A stretch of 64,000 nucleotides of DNA. Origin: Lobosporangium transversale (Eukaryota; Mortierellomycota; Mortierellomycetes; Mortierellales; Mortierellaceae). Both the position numbers and the translations under genes were made by a program. The stretch lies in the NCBI RefSeq assembly GCF_002105155.1, contig NW_019028995.1, forward strand, positions 62,001-126,000. The letters are read 5' to 3'. The number at the start of each line of letters is the position of its first letter. Positions within the stretch are counted from its first letter, which is position 1. This document shows, in pieces, positions 46,301-59,462 of the stretch. The notes beneath the pieces were generated by a model that worked only from the letters and a program-made list of their open reading frames with translations, was not told the origin of the DNA and ran no database searches.

Positions 46301-47359
46301 TATCTTATTTATTTTTTAGACCTATTGATACAGCTTAAGTCAAGCTAAAAGGTATGAGCATGACTACGCGTAGCATACACGATGTTAATGCTTAATCAAA
46401 GTCAAGGAATTTATTGTGCCGCCATTTAAAGTAAAAAAAAAAAAAAAAAAAAAACTTCTCTTGATGCCTCTTTTTTTTTCTTTTGCACTCACCCGGTTCT
46501 ACCTTTCCATCACTTTTCCTCATAAATGATAAGTACAAGATGCTACTATATATATACTCTGTCCATCAGGAGCATTAGGGTAATTACAGTGAACGAAAAA
46601 AGGGCATAGTTTAATTAAAGTATTTCTTACTTTCCTTGCCATGAGCCGCGGCGCGGAATAAGAGTTTATTTGGTTAATATGGCCACTTTCTCCAAGCGCT
46701 ACAGTCATGTCATGTTTAGCATTCATGGAAAGTCACATTCACAAACATAAACACAGGTGTATAAATATTTAGACCCGATATCTGACCCGCTAACTTTCCT
46801 TATGGCACAAGGAGCATGGTGCTCAACTGACCTTGCTCGGATTATTAATGTTTAACTTCAGCAAGCGAAATGCTATCCTGTCTCAATACAATTGTCTGTG
46901 CTTAGCTTGATGGGCTTGTTCACGATCCTAGTCCAAACATGTAACAGCATCCAGGGATAGTGCATACAATGAAACCCGCAGGGCTTAGCATCCATATCAT
47001 ATATATAAGCTCAATTTGAATGATAAAAAAGACTTCAATAGACAATACACTGTATATCTTGAGCTGTGTCTTTATGCAAGCTCGGCAGCCTAACTGATAT
47101 CCCGGAAATAGTCACCCAAGCAACCAAATAGTATATCAGAGTTTTGAATTTTGACCGCTTTGATAACAATGCGTCTTGTCATAGAGAATACTCTTCCATA
47201 TCCTCCGTTGGGGCTTATTTTGGCTGTGGGTTTCGGTAGTCGAGCTAGAGAATAGGACAATTCTGGATATAAACCTTGATAAAGAATAGCAATACTGTTC
47301 AGAGGCCAGGCTCATACTCTGGCACCCTGCTGTATTGTACATACTTTTAGGATAAAGAA

Positions 47360-47396
<37 letters not shown>

Positions 47397-47485
47397 CAGG
47401 CAGTTACTGATCTCAACTACAAGTCTAACAATAAATAAACAAAAAAGCGATAGTAAAAAAGCAAAAACAACTTAATGCTGACCAA

Positions 47486-47521
<36 letters not shown>

Positions 47522-50500
47522 AAACTAGGCCACAGTGGAGCAAGGCGAAAGATCTTCCAGGTTCCCCCTTTTTCCCACAGAGCAATCGCGCCAATTTAAT
47601 TTTACCGGGAGATCATCCAGATTCCTACATATCCTGTATTTATCTGGCCTATGGGCGCAGAAGAAGATTATGAACAAAACCCAAATAAGTCAAAGTAAAA
47701 TGGATGGCACAAGTTCAAATGCAGTTGGGACTGTACGACAGTCGTTTCTGAGCAATAGAATGAATTCCTTTTTTTTTTTAGCTATATTCTTAAGCAACAG
47801 TATATGTATATATTTACAGAAGTATTGTAAAGGAATCTCGCAGTTTTCAACTGAAGCGATGTCTCTTCATCGATAGCGACACATTTGCAGGAAAGAGCAA
47901 CCAAGAGTCTTTCTCTAAGCGTTAGGTTGGTAATAGCTCTATTTCTTTTAATATGTATCCTTTGCATCTTGTTAACAAGGCTCTTTGTGAGAAAATTCAG
48001 TTAGAGCATACATGTCCCGCATTAAATTAATAACAGGCATCAATCGTAGGCTGTAGGCCTCCATAATGCATCATTGGAGGATACTACATTTATACAGATA
48101 TACTGCAATTCGCCTCAGTGTGCACCTTGTGAGTTGTTTGGGTATAGAAACCAAGTCGTGCATGCATTGATACATATGGTGATACATGTTATTTTTTATA
48201 TATTTTATATTCTGTGAATAGGTCGATTTATACCAAATGATTCAATCTCGAGGTGGAGGAATCGAGTGGAAATGTTGGGACCATTTTATGCTCTATTTCT
48301 GCGCTACATGATAAAACGAGAGAAAAATGAACAGGAGCGCATGGTCCTCACGCTCTTTTGGTTCTGCTCCAAAGAACAGCCGCAGCTCGCATTATCAAAC
48401 AAACACAAACAACCCCCTTCAAATTTTTTATTTTCTTACCCCCAAAGCAAAATGAAAGGAGAGCCGAGAAAAGACTATGGCAACCATCCAGTTGTATTCC
48501 TCTTTCATACAATGTTCCAATACAGAATAAATGGATGAATGGACTGAATAAAATGGTTTGATGAACTAACAGAAAGCCGAGAGCCAACAAAGAGAGCTGT
48601 AAGATAAAGTTAATTATGGTTGGACACGGCTTGACAGAAATGAATGGTTCCATCACATCAAGTAAAAAGGGAGAATACTCTGCAAGCATTTTAGAGTGGA
48701 GGTTAATGTTATGTGTGATGGTTTGGTATGGCAAGTGCATAGATTGGATATGTAGATGATGCCTTGCGCAAGAGATGCCAGTCAACCGACTGCATCTGGT
48801 ATCCCGATGGCAATGAAGTTTTTTTTATAGCAAATTGAGTTCTTCGCAGCGATTATCGTCTTTTCTAATCTTTCTTCGACTTATCATGAGAATGCATAAA
48901 GAATCATTGTGCATTCTGCTCACTCATTTGTCATGAAAAAGATTTTCATGCTCCAACGTCTCCACGTTCTGTATCTCTACTCTTGTACAAACATCATGCC
49001 ATGACCTCTTCGAATGTAAGCATTGCCACCTCTGTCCAGAAGATGTGACATGCGTTTCTTGGTGATAATATTATTAATTCTAAATGTCCGCTACTGTTTC
49101 TCATTCACTTTTCTCATCAAGTACAGTCTGTAGATCCTATAACCGGAGCTGCTCTCCATGTGCCCTCTCTCCACATGATTTTCTATTCCGCACAATTATT
49201 CTATCATCACGGTGCTTCGGAAGCATAGCTCAAGTTGAGTCCGTTTTGTTTAGTTTCTACAGCATTGGCTTGAAGTTATCTGTTTTGGCATCACAAGGAT
49301 CTCAATTCCTACATACTACAAGGGACGGTTTGATTGAGAATAGTGTTATCACTAATCACTGATCAATTTTTTTTTTCCTTCAATGCTCTTCTATGTGCAT
49401 CTCAATCAATACGAATGGAAAACTGTGAAGGGAATGAAAAGCCTAGCAATAACTGTAGCAACTTCTTAATGTTCCTTCTGCTCTTTGGGTTGTTTTAATC
49501 CTAATGTGGATATGAATATTCATTTTAGCTATCATGTGTAATCGAATGCTTGTGGGGCTATTATATTTTTTGCATATATAATTGCTCATTGTTTATCTGC
49601 ATGTTCAGATGTCTGTCTGAATGGAGATGGTACCCACTAACCTTGTACTCTTCATTTCTAACCAGTCGCTGTCATTCCGTGATTTGAATACCACGTCTTT
49701 TAAATTTTTTGTGTCTTTATCAATTATATACATGTATATTTGTATTAATATATAATATAATTTTATTAAGAAATGACGAATTCTCCTATTCAATCTCCAT
49801 CATCACCCATCTTTTTTTTTTTTTTTTTTTTAGTTGCAGGGCCCCAAATCTCCATGACGGCGCCTTTTTCAATTCTATTATTGACTGCAAAGATTAAAAT
49901 TTGGTGCATGAATAAATCATATATATATACAGTATATATATAATAAATGTATAATATGGTTGCAGTATTTCTTACACCGCCAGGGTTTATCCAGTCAACA
50001 AACAGTTTTTCCTCGCGCCCTTTTTTTTATCTTAAGACGAACACAGCAGGGGATACGCTATTTGGATCCAATCCATGGCGCCATGTAAACATCTATATAT
50101 TAAGAGTAGCCCTGCACCTCACTTATGAATATGGCGTGGCCGAAATTACGGATGTTGTTATAACTATATACGCCTTCCCATAATTTCATTTTTTTTACCT
50201 CGGCATTATAATATAAAAAAAGGCGGAGAAATAGCAGGCGTAGCGAAAGAGGGTCCAACAAGAATGACAACATATCTCGCTCATCTCCTGGGAAACAACC
50301 TCGAACAGGGTGGCCCATCAGCAGCTCCTGTATCCGGAGCACATATGAAATTATAGGTTTTTCACCTATAGTGTTCCTTTCCCCAATAGATCTGCATTAC
50401 TAGATTGATAGACATTGTTGTTTGCTGAATGGCATTTGCATGCAATGAATAGCAATTTTTTTTAACCAGTAACATATATATTATAACAAAAAAAAATTGG

Positions 50501-52492
50501 GTGGAAGAGAGGCTAGTCTAGCTATCCGTATATATATATATATATCATGGTTAGTGATCATCTTAGCAACCTCGACCTTCTTTCTTTGCTATCAGGCGAT
50601 CTAAGATGTCTTCTCGCTCTCAATTTTTTTTTTTTTTTTTTTTTTGGTGTATACATACGCAAATTATATATAATATATTCATTCATTTGTGACCTAAAGA
50701 TTCATATCCAGGTGAGTTCTGACACTTTTGCAAAGTAAACCAAACTCCGGAAAAAAAGCTGTGCGACAGAACTGAGAATGAAATACAAGCAAAGAGTACT
50801 TTATTCATGACAATAAATTCGTAAATACATAAACACTCTTAGTCATTTAAAATGCGAAAGATGATCTTAAGCTAAGTTAATTGTTGAATTAAATCAATGT
50901 CCTAAGAGATATTGTCGCAGTTCCTTTGTTTTTCTTTACATTCCACTTGATCCCATTCAAGATGATACGCCGGCTCCCTTGGGGTTTGAAAGGGTGCTAA
51001 AAACTGCCTTCTCTTTTGTCATTCCGAGGATGCAAAGAATTAACGTGAAGAAAAAAAAAAACATCGGCTGCTTATCTACTATTGCGACCCTGTATTGCTC
51101 ATGGCGCATTCTCATATATCGGAACTTACCTAAAAGAAACGTCAACCTGGAAAGGGCTTTTTTTCAGTCTTGATCTTGAAATGTGGTGTGTAAAGTAGAC
51201 GTATTTACTTTTTTTGTGGCTCTATCATCGGATTAAAGTTTACCTTATCTTGGAGGGAAGACAAAGAAAGTCTAACTGGGCAATTGAGTCGGTCCCTGCG
51301 TACACACAAACACTACGATAAAAAGCCATACCCTGTCGTCCGCTTCTTTTCCTCTGTCTCTTGGTGAATACAGAATACCAAGTAGGTTTATGCTTGCAGA
51401 ATCAAACAACGAGAGATTGACAAAAAGAGGGTTCGATTCTCACCTTATATCTTTTTGTTTTGTACTCTGTTTATGGTGACATTAAGGAATCCCAAGCTTG
51501 TAGTATGTTGAGAGAACGAATAAGAAGAGATAGAAGATAAAAAAAAAAAGACAATCAATCTATATTATACGCAATAAAATATATATACAATATATATATA
51601 CCGTATATTTGATCTCTTCTTATCGTTCTGTGAAGGATTTATTATAACATAGTAAAGACAAATATCAAAGTAATGATTGTTCCTTGTCAATATTAAGAGC
51701 ATAATTCAATGAAAAGATGAAGGAGTAAGTCAAAAAGTCCAATAGAGCGCTGTACATGTATAAATATTACTGTTTACAAACCTTGTTATTGCTGTGGTCG
51801 TTATGGGGTTTTTTATTTTATTCCTTCTGCACCCCAATAGGGTGGAGTCTAGTTCTTTTGCGGGAGGGTAGAACGCTACAGCCCAAAGGTTAAATTATTG
51901 ATCAAAAAAAAAACAAAGATGCACACCTTAACTTATGCATGAACATTTGCTCTGAGAGTTCATTGTCATTATTGACAGTTCTTTCCTCATGAACTACACT
52001 ATAAATAAAATTATTGTTATTATATATATATTTATTCCGGAGTATTTTGAATATTACATCTAAAGTTTCGAGGTGGCTACCAAGAAAAAGTTACTTCCCA
52101 TGAGTCCACGTGCTTTAACCTTCCTTTTGCCATAGCTCACTATCCACTTGATTGGTTGCTTTTGCGTTATCGGAAAAGGAAGGACTGTGGAACGACGATC
52201 AAAATCGTTCCCTGTTTTGTCCCCATAATTATAGACTCGTCTCTGCTGCAATTGGTTCTTTAATCATGATTTGCATTGCGGCTTAAAAACAAAAAAAGAT
52301 TTGCACAAAGTCTCATTATTGTTTGTTGTGAACACTGTTCATCCAGCCCTTTTACTTTATTTAATTTATCCACAACATGTGTGTAAATGTGCATATTGTT
52401 CATACTGTTGCACTTGCACTTTGTGCAACCTGAGCGTTTAATGTCAAAGGCAAAGTATAAGGCCTGCACTTCTATAGGTTCTCGATTGAAAG

Positions 52493-52523
<31 letters not shown>

Positions 52524-52873
52524 ATACAGACAGAGAGAAACATGGAGGAAACTGTCAGAGAGAGGTAGGCTCACATCTCCGAGACTGGTGCATGAATTTC
52601 TTGTAAATGAAAGATCTGTTTCTGGTACAACGCATAAATCGTAGATGTGATTGTGTTCATTTTCATGGGCGTCAGAAGTAGGAGAAACATGCTCTGTGCT
52701 TGTTCTCTAGAAATGAATTACAATTCTTTAAAGAGACGCGTCTAAAAACGTGACATGACTGCTTTCCACGTATTTTTTGACTATTACAGATATTGTTTTG
52801 TTCTTCAAATTGTTCACTTATTTCACCACATCAAAGGAACTCCATCGCGTGTGTTTGGCATTCACTGCAAGAA
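43307..52873. other. Gene desert of about 9.6 kb
   Basis: I find no supported coding gene or RNA gene. The longest open frames (for example 48348-48785 minus, 145 codons) have no family resemblance. The sequence is A/T-rich with many homopolymers (A33 at 47363-47395, A32 at 47489-47520, a T run at 50623-50645, A runs near 52493), AT dinucleotide stretches, and TACATGTA at 49729-49736 and 51753-51760. It lies between two head-to-head genes (zinc-finger regulator and KAT14), so it may be regulatory or hold a long non-coding RNA. Confidence 0.5.
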
Positions 52874-55800
52874 ATGGCAGCACAAGCATCGCGCCATGGC
52901 GGGAAGCCCGTGAAAGAATTTCCATACGAGGTAATCTTGAGAGAAGAGGCGTGTTTTTTATTTACTACGTCAGCTGATGCTAGTGAACTACACTGTAAGC
53001 GAGTGAATTGAACAGGAAAAAATGCATTGTCTCCGTCTTGTTGACAATAAATTACATTGGAATTACATTGAGCGGACAAAAATGAGACTATTGGCGTTCT
53101 TTTGCCCTTTGACATTGGAAGAAAAAAAAAGAAACGCAAATCTCTAAAACAGGAGCATGACTGTTCTCAATGTGCATCGCAGCTAGACGAGTTACATTGG
53201 AGCCCTGATCATAAGAGTAACACCGAAGATGTCTACTGCTACTGTGGAGAGAGCAAAAGAGAGTAGGTGCTACTTCGCTTTCGACATCTTTCCATGCCAT
53301 GTTCCGCTTTACTTACTGCTAGAGTTCTAATGGCTCTTGTGATGCAAATTGTGCATTGGTTGTGAATAGTGACGAACCAATGCTACCATGTCAAAAGTGC
53401 GGTCAACTTTTTCATTCGGGTAAGTTAAAACTAGGTCTCACGTTTGTATGCTTGCATCCGAATCGGGCTTATTTATAAGTAGGTCTTTTTAAAGGATGCT
53501 TATAGTCTTCAATGTTCTTGCTTATAATCAGGTTGTGTCTCCTGTCTTCCAAAACCATTGCTCAAGGGAGACGAGTTCTTCAAGTTTGAATGCTCTGTCT
53601 GCACACAGGGTCCAGAATTTTTCGAGAGGGCCGTTCTGAGCTGGTAAGCAGGCTTAAATTAGGCTGATGCTCTGAAGTTACCATCAATAAGTGTTTATCA
53701 TACCACTGAACGGCACTATGGATATCTTTTTTTAGGGTGATTTTAGTACATTTGGTACTTTACAACTTGATGGACGCACATCCAGAGCAACAGTATTTTC
53801 GCTGGAAAGAGGAGATTTGCAAGTTTATTGATGATTATTGGTCGTATCTTCTTCCAGATAAAGAACGTACGTACAAGCTTTATAAGCGCTGGAAGTCTAA
53901 TGAAGCTGATAAGCTTAAAGTTCTAATACATTTTTTTTTTCTTTTCATAATTTAGAAACACCCACATGGAATAATACGGTAGCTAGTGTTTTGTCTGTTC
54001 AAAACCATATTTTTCATTCTGGAGTGGAAATAAAAGGAGCATCAGGTATCTATCCAGTAGACTAAGAGACACTTAGAATATGAGCTATAACTTCACAGAG
54101 AACGAAAGTCGCTAACAGTGTTTTTTTTTGTTTTTTTGTTTAGGATGGTGGACACTGATCGAGAAGGCTCCACCAGATAGGAATAGAAGTAAGTACTGGA
54201 CTCATCCTTGTTCTGATAATGTTTCATATTGTAGATAAAAGAAGCTAATTCTATAGATAATCCCTTATGGACCATTCATTTCAGAGCTGAAGCCGAAGAA
54301 CAAAGCCTCTCAGAAGCTTGGAAATCCTCGGCACACTAGTTTGAAAAGCAAAGAGAAGAGAGTACGGGCGAAAGGCTCCCCATCAAGAAAGAAGACAAAA
54401 TTCGATGAGACTTCGTCTGATGATGACTTCCATACTTCAGCAAAACCCAGGCCCGAATCAACTGCGCCAACCACGAGGATCAAGGTAGAGCCTTAGATTT
54501 AATTGTGTTCCTGCCCCCTTACCAATTGAAAGTACTTGATCAATAAACTACGATCTAACCCAAGGACAATCAACACGGTTTTTTTTTTTTTTTTTTTTTT
54601 TTCCTTGATTTTTCTTAATTGTCGATAGAGTCGACAATTCTCATTGACTTCTGGATCTTCGCTTTCTTCGGCTGGTGATACCGACTCAAGCGACGATGAT
54701 CTATTTTGGAAATCGGATGAAGAAAAAGAGGTTCGGCCTGTGGTACATTTACACGGGATTCCCGCATGTATCCATCATCACTTCAATCCTTCAGGACTTG
54801 ATTTTTCCACAGGTCCAATACATCTCGAAGAAATTTTCCGCCTGACGGATCTCATTGACGAGAATTCGTCAGGAAGATTAATTAATAGGGTGAACAGTCT
54901 TGGCGCGATGTCAGTAGGCGGGAAGAAAAAGAGAAGAAAGGTATTTTATTCTATTTCATTAGTTCAGTCGTATCATCTGCTAGCACGCATCTAACAAGTG
55001 ATTTTATTGATATCGTGATACAAATGGTAGTCCTCCATCGCAGAGATCAAGGCTGAGCCCATGAAGAGATTTACAGATGAACGACATTTTCCTCAGGACA
55101 TATCTGATATATTGGATGAAGGCCAGGATGAGGATAATGACTCTACTGATGCAAGCGATATTGACTCGGACGATGGATCGAATTCTGATAGTATGCAGAT
55201 GACAAGGCATACAAATGGAAAGCGTTTCAGTCATATATCGGCTCCAAGGAAGGGCTCATCAACACAAAGCAACTCCATTGCACCACCAATATCAGGGGGG
55301 AAATATGGGCGAACAAAAAGTTCGCTGAAAGATCCTATATCGCCGTTCGATCACCTACGGAAGCCAAAGAAGAATGTGTCATTAGCAGACGATGTCGATG
55401 TAACCTATGTTTCGCCGCCAAGTGGAGGCAAAAAGTTCTCGCAGGCTCATATTGATGCTATGACGAAAGCTTTGGTCTCTTCAAAATCAGGAATGAAGAC
55501 TAAAACAAGAGCTAAACCAAAATCCAAAACCACATCTTTGAACGAACTTCATACTTCAAGTACTGATTCAGGCGCATTCTCTCAATCAGTGGCCTCTCTT
55601 GAAAACTTATCGTTGACAGAACCCACAGCCAAAGATCTATTAGCTTTAACTCTTCAGCAGGTTCAGCGGCAGCAGGAATGGCATGTGCTACAGATGCTGG
55701 AAGACGCTTCAAAAACAAAAGCTTTACCAACGGTAGCCGCTAGATTCAAGCGCAAGCTGCATCTTAAACGACTGAAAGCCTTTTTACATCTGCCTTTATT

Positions 55801-56477
55801 TAATATCGAAACTTTTATGCGACAGCATCTGATTTCACCATTCGACTTGAGCCAACTATCAAAGCATATCCCACCGGACCCATATGAGCTGCGGAGATTG
55901 CGCGAGGAAGAGTTTCGGGAAAAGATCCAAAAAATCAATCATACACCTTACGCTAATTCGTTTGCATCTCGATTACTGGGTCAGCCCGTGGAATGCAATA
56001 CTCGGAAGCCATGGGAGCCCTTATGGAGAAGTCCTTTTTCTGGCAAAGTTCTCAAAGATTTTATTTGGAGGGATTATGAATCTCGATCGGTAATGATGGA
56101 TGTTTTGGACGAAATTAAAGCACGGCAAGGACGGCCTTCAAAAGTTCCGAGAGCGAGTTTGGGTCCCACGAGTCTTAAGGCTGGAGCGAAGCGGAAAAGA
56201 GAGGAGGATTTGGATCATGGGTGGATGGACATAAATGATGATATAGGTCACAGCAAAGAATCAGCGTTTTCTTCACAGACTCGCGCACCAATTGATTATT
56301 GCTACTTCAGAAGGGAGCACCTAACTCAAGTCAATGAGACCCTCTGCCGACGATTTTGGCCTGGCATCGACAGTAAGTTATTGAAGAGAGAAGAAATATT
56401 GCCAATTGAGAGATGAGAAATACGCTAAGGTTGTGGCAAAAGATTGTCTGACTGTTCCATCTTAATCTTCAATCCTG

Positions 56478-56508
<31 letters not shown>

Positions 56509-57041
56509 GACAGAAGCGCTGCAATACCCAGAATACTCAGTTGTTGTTCTTTACAAGCGCCTTGTGGTCGGTTGTGCTTTTATGACCCCAGAGGGATATA
56601 TTACATATGTTGTTGTATCAGCAGGTTGGGAAAAGGCAGGCATTGGGCAGTAAGTACTTGTGAATGTGTTTTCAGATGTAGTAGCTTATTCCAAGTTTTC
56701 TTCGTGGTTGTACTAACCTTTTTCACGCACTTTGTAATGCAGGTTTATGTTGTATCATCTCATGCAAGCCTCCGAAGGCAAAGATATCACTCTACATGTG
56801 AGCGCAAACAATCCGGCGATGGTGAGTTTTTTTTTGGACCTCTATGCTAGATACGCATCCTTCGTGTTTTTTTATTTTTGTTTTGTGATATATTACTGAA
56901 TGTTGCTTTTGATGTATTTAGATCATGTATCAGAAATTCGGGTTTAAGCCGGAGCAATTCTTGATTAACTTTTATAAGGAGTACCTGCCTCAGGACAGCG
57001 TAATGTGTCACAATGCCTTCTTTGTACGCTTACGGCGGTAA
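52874..57041 (+). CDS. KAT14: KAT14/CSRP2BP-like protein: PHD-like finger plus GNAT acetyltransferase
   Basis: Thirteen exons: 52874-52994, 53073-53262, 53325-53419, 53532-53643, 53736-53866, 53956-54045, 54144-54188, 54285-54484, 54629-54940, 55046-56372, 56508-56649, 56743-56821, 56922-57041; 987 residues, all phases agree. An N-terminal PHD-like Cys/His region includes YCYCGES, PCQKCGQLFHSGC and FECSVC. Next comes the segment shared with animal KAT14, QQYFRWKEEICKFIDDYW through SGWWTLIEKAPP. A long acidic/basic disordered middle follows, then IDYCYFRREHLTQVNETLC and FWPGIDMTEALQYPEYSVVV, and a C-terminal GNAT domain (KDITLHVSANNPAMIMYQKF). In animals this protein belongs to the ATAC acetyltransferase complex. 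In GNAT motif A the usual Q/R-x-x-G-x-G/A reads EKAGIG, with Glu first. The N-terminal exons 1-2 are the least certain part. Confidence 0.85.
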
Positions 57042-57553
57042 CTCAGAAGAACCGCCCTTTCCCTTTTCCGCTGTTTGTTTTCTGTATTTTAGTTCTTTCA
57101 TTCTTCTTATGAGATGCCATAAATGTACTTCTGCGTGAATGCGAATGTGTTTTCGCATTTAAAGCGAACTTTAGACAAGAGTTATTTGTAATAACTTTAA
57201 ATTAATTGTCAGCAAAGCTTGCACGATTTGTCATTTCAGCCTATTTCCTATTTTGTTATATTTATTCTTGCATAGAAGCCACTCTTTTTTTCTTTTTTTT
57301 TTTTTTTTGCGCTGTGTCTGCCCAATTGCCGAACACTTCATCAGATTTGCGCGAGAAGACTGCATAATAATTGACCCATTGGGTATATTCTTCAGATGAA
57401 TTCCAATCTTCTCTCCTCTTTTTCTTCCCTTCTTCACTTTTTACTTCCTCTTCTTCTTTCTTCATTTCATACTCACTTCATCATATTGCGACAGCCGAAT
57501 AAAATTCAAGTGTCTAAGACATCGATAAATATACGTTTTACTTTCAACAAACG
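57042..57553. other. Intergenic KAT14-RIB3
   Basis: 512 bp, with a pyrimidine-rich block (57409-57465) just upstream of RIB3. No gene seen. Confidence 0.5.
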
Positions 57554-58927
57554 ATGGTTCAAGAAATGTCACATGTCCGTTTCGACTCTGTCGAAGATGC
57601 TATTAAGGATTTTGGTACGTCTGTCATGATTAGAACAGGCAACCTGATGAGTATAACAATGCCTATGTCTAAGCTAATTGCTAGTTATACTTCTAACATT
57701 GATGTTTTACAATGCTCTTTATTTGTTTTTAAAAAAAATAGCCGAGGGAAAATTTGTCATTGCAGTGGATAATGAAGACCGAGAGAATGAAGGAGATCTT
57801 ATTATCGCTGCCGAGAAAGTGACAACAGAGCAAATGGCTTTCTTAATCCGTCACTCCAGGTACATGAATAATCTTTTTTTTTTTTTTTTTTTTTTTTTGA
57901 CTCATACTGATTCCGAAAGTTTAACAAGAGGGAGGGAAAAAAACCAAAATGAATTCTTACAACTTATTTCATGTGAATAAAAGGAATTACCTGAAATCTA
58001 CAGGGAGAATGAATAAGGGAAAGGAGGAAAAAAAATAAAAGACCGGTAGAAGCTGTCAGAATATCATCGTCGAAGCAAATAGAAAGAGGATAAATAATCG
58101 ACTGTTACATATATATTCAAAAGGTCGGGTGGAGCAATAAGGTTAACAGTACAACATACAGTGTACGAGTTATAAATTTTGGTCCGCGGATGTCTCAAGA
58201 CGATTCTTTGACATGCCATCGTCTAGGCTTTAAAGCATTGCTACGCACAGAGAAAAAAAAACCTTGGATAAGCATGTTTTGCATGAATATCTCGTGGCGC
58301 TGTTGCACTGTTCGCTGTGTTTTCCCTTGAGATCGCAAACGGAAAAAAAAGAGTACATTTTTTCTAAGGGGCAGGAAAGTTTGCATCAAACTGACAGTGA
58401 CATTTCTTTTTTTTTTTTATTGCTGGAAAAAAAAAAAAAAAAAAAAAAAAAGTGGATACGTTTGTGTGCCCACGGCACCCTCAAGGCTCAAGGAACTGGA
58501 TCTGCCTTTGATGGTTCCTAATAATCAAGAGCTCATGAAGACAGCCTACACGATCTCGGTCGACTATGCTCATGGCACGACCACAGGCATTTCGGCTCAT
58601 GGCCGCGCACTAACGGCTCGCTCGTTGGCCGATCCCACAAAGACTGCTTGTGACTTTAACAGGCCTGGACATATCCTGCCTCTCCGCTATGCGGAGGGTG
58701 GCACGATCCGCCGTTTTGGGCACACCGAGGCCTCAGTTGATCTCTGCAAGCTCGCAAAGCTACAACCCGTGGCCGTCATCTGTGAACTAGTCAATGATCG
58801 TGATGGTTCAATGGCTCGCCGGGACGACTGTTACAATTTTGCGAAGGAGCATGGCATCAAGTTGATCACCATCGCAGATCTCATCAAATACCGCCTGGAG
58901 TATGGCTTGATTGGGGATGATTTTTAA
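57554..58927 (+). CDS. RIB3: 3,4-dihydroxy-2-butanone 4-phosphate synthase (riboflavin synthesis)
   Basis: Exons are 57554-57614, 57742-57859 and 58453-58927, giving 217 residues (family about 200-230). The enzyme converts ribulose 5-phosphate into the four-carbon precursor of riboflavin, using Mg2+. Conserved parts: [20 protein letters not shown] with the acidic metal-binding segment, SGYVCVPT (its Ser is made across intron 2), [44 protein letters not shown] and DGSMARRDD. It is monofunctional, as in fungi: no GTP cyclohydrolase II domain follows. Intron 2 is 593 nt and ends in about 28 A directly before the acceptor AG at 58451-58452. The stop is followed by another A run. Confidence 0.97.
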
Positions 58928-59462
58928 AAAAAAAAAAAAAAAAAAAAAAATTGTTTACCAGCCAACAAAGCAAATATATTTAATTCTCTTTTCTCTGTCA
59001 ACCCATTTTATAGAATAGTTTTAATATTCCGAGAATAGAAGATCATTACTTTCAAATTCTGTTTTAAAGTATATCATTATAATGTTTTTAATCGGTCAGT
59101 TTGCAGTGTAAGCTGTATCCGATTTAAGCTTATATAGTTTCCTAAAAGTAATCTATTTTTTCCGTGATAATCGAATCCACCATGTCCTTTACATGCCCAC
59201 GGATGTGAATGCTGAACAGACAAAAAATACACAAAATCCCATGGTTACTTCCGCATGACCATCTTATACAAAATTTGCAAACGTTCGGATAAATTACTCC
59301 GCCCTTTTCAGTTAATTTTCTAACTTATCCCTTGGACAATTTTTTATTCATTGGAACAATGTAAAAAGAAAGCAGAAAGACTTTTATTACTGATGAAAAT
59401 GAGGATGACAAAGACAAAAATGATAGTAATAATAATAATAAAAAAAGGAGGTTGCATTTTGA
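58928..59462. other. Intergenic between convergent RIB3 and bZIP gene
   Basis: 535 bp of 3' flanks, with an A run of about 27 (58927-58951) and an AAT repeat (59426-59440). No gene seen. Confidence 0.5.

Noticed and set aside
48348-48785. 145-codon open frame on the minus strand in the gene desert
   Set aside because: No family resemblance, mixed hydrophobic composition without a clear pattern, and long chance frames are expected in 9.6 kb.
51425-51445. B-box-like GGTTCGATTCTC on the plus strand
   Set aside because: No A box, acceptor stem or T-stem pairing around it; not a tRNA.
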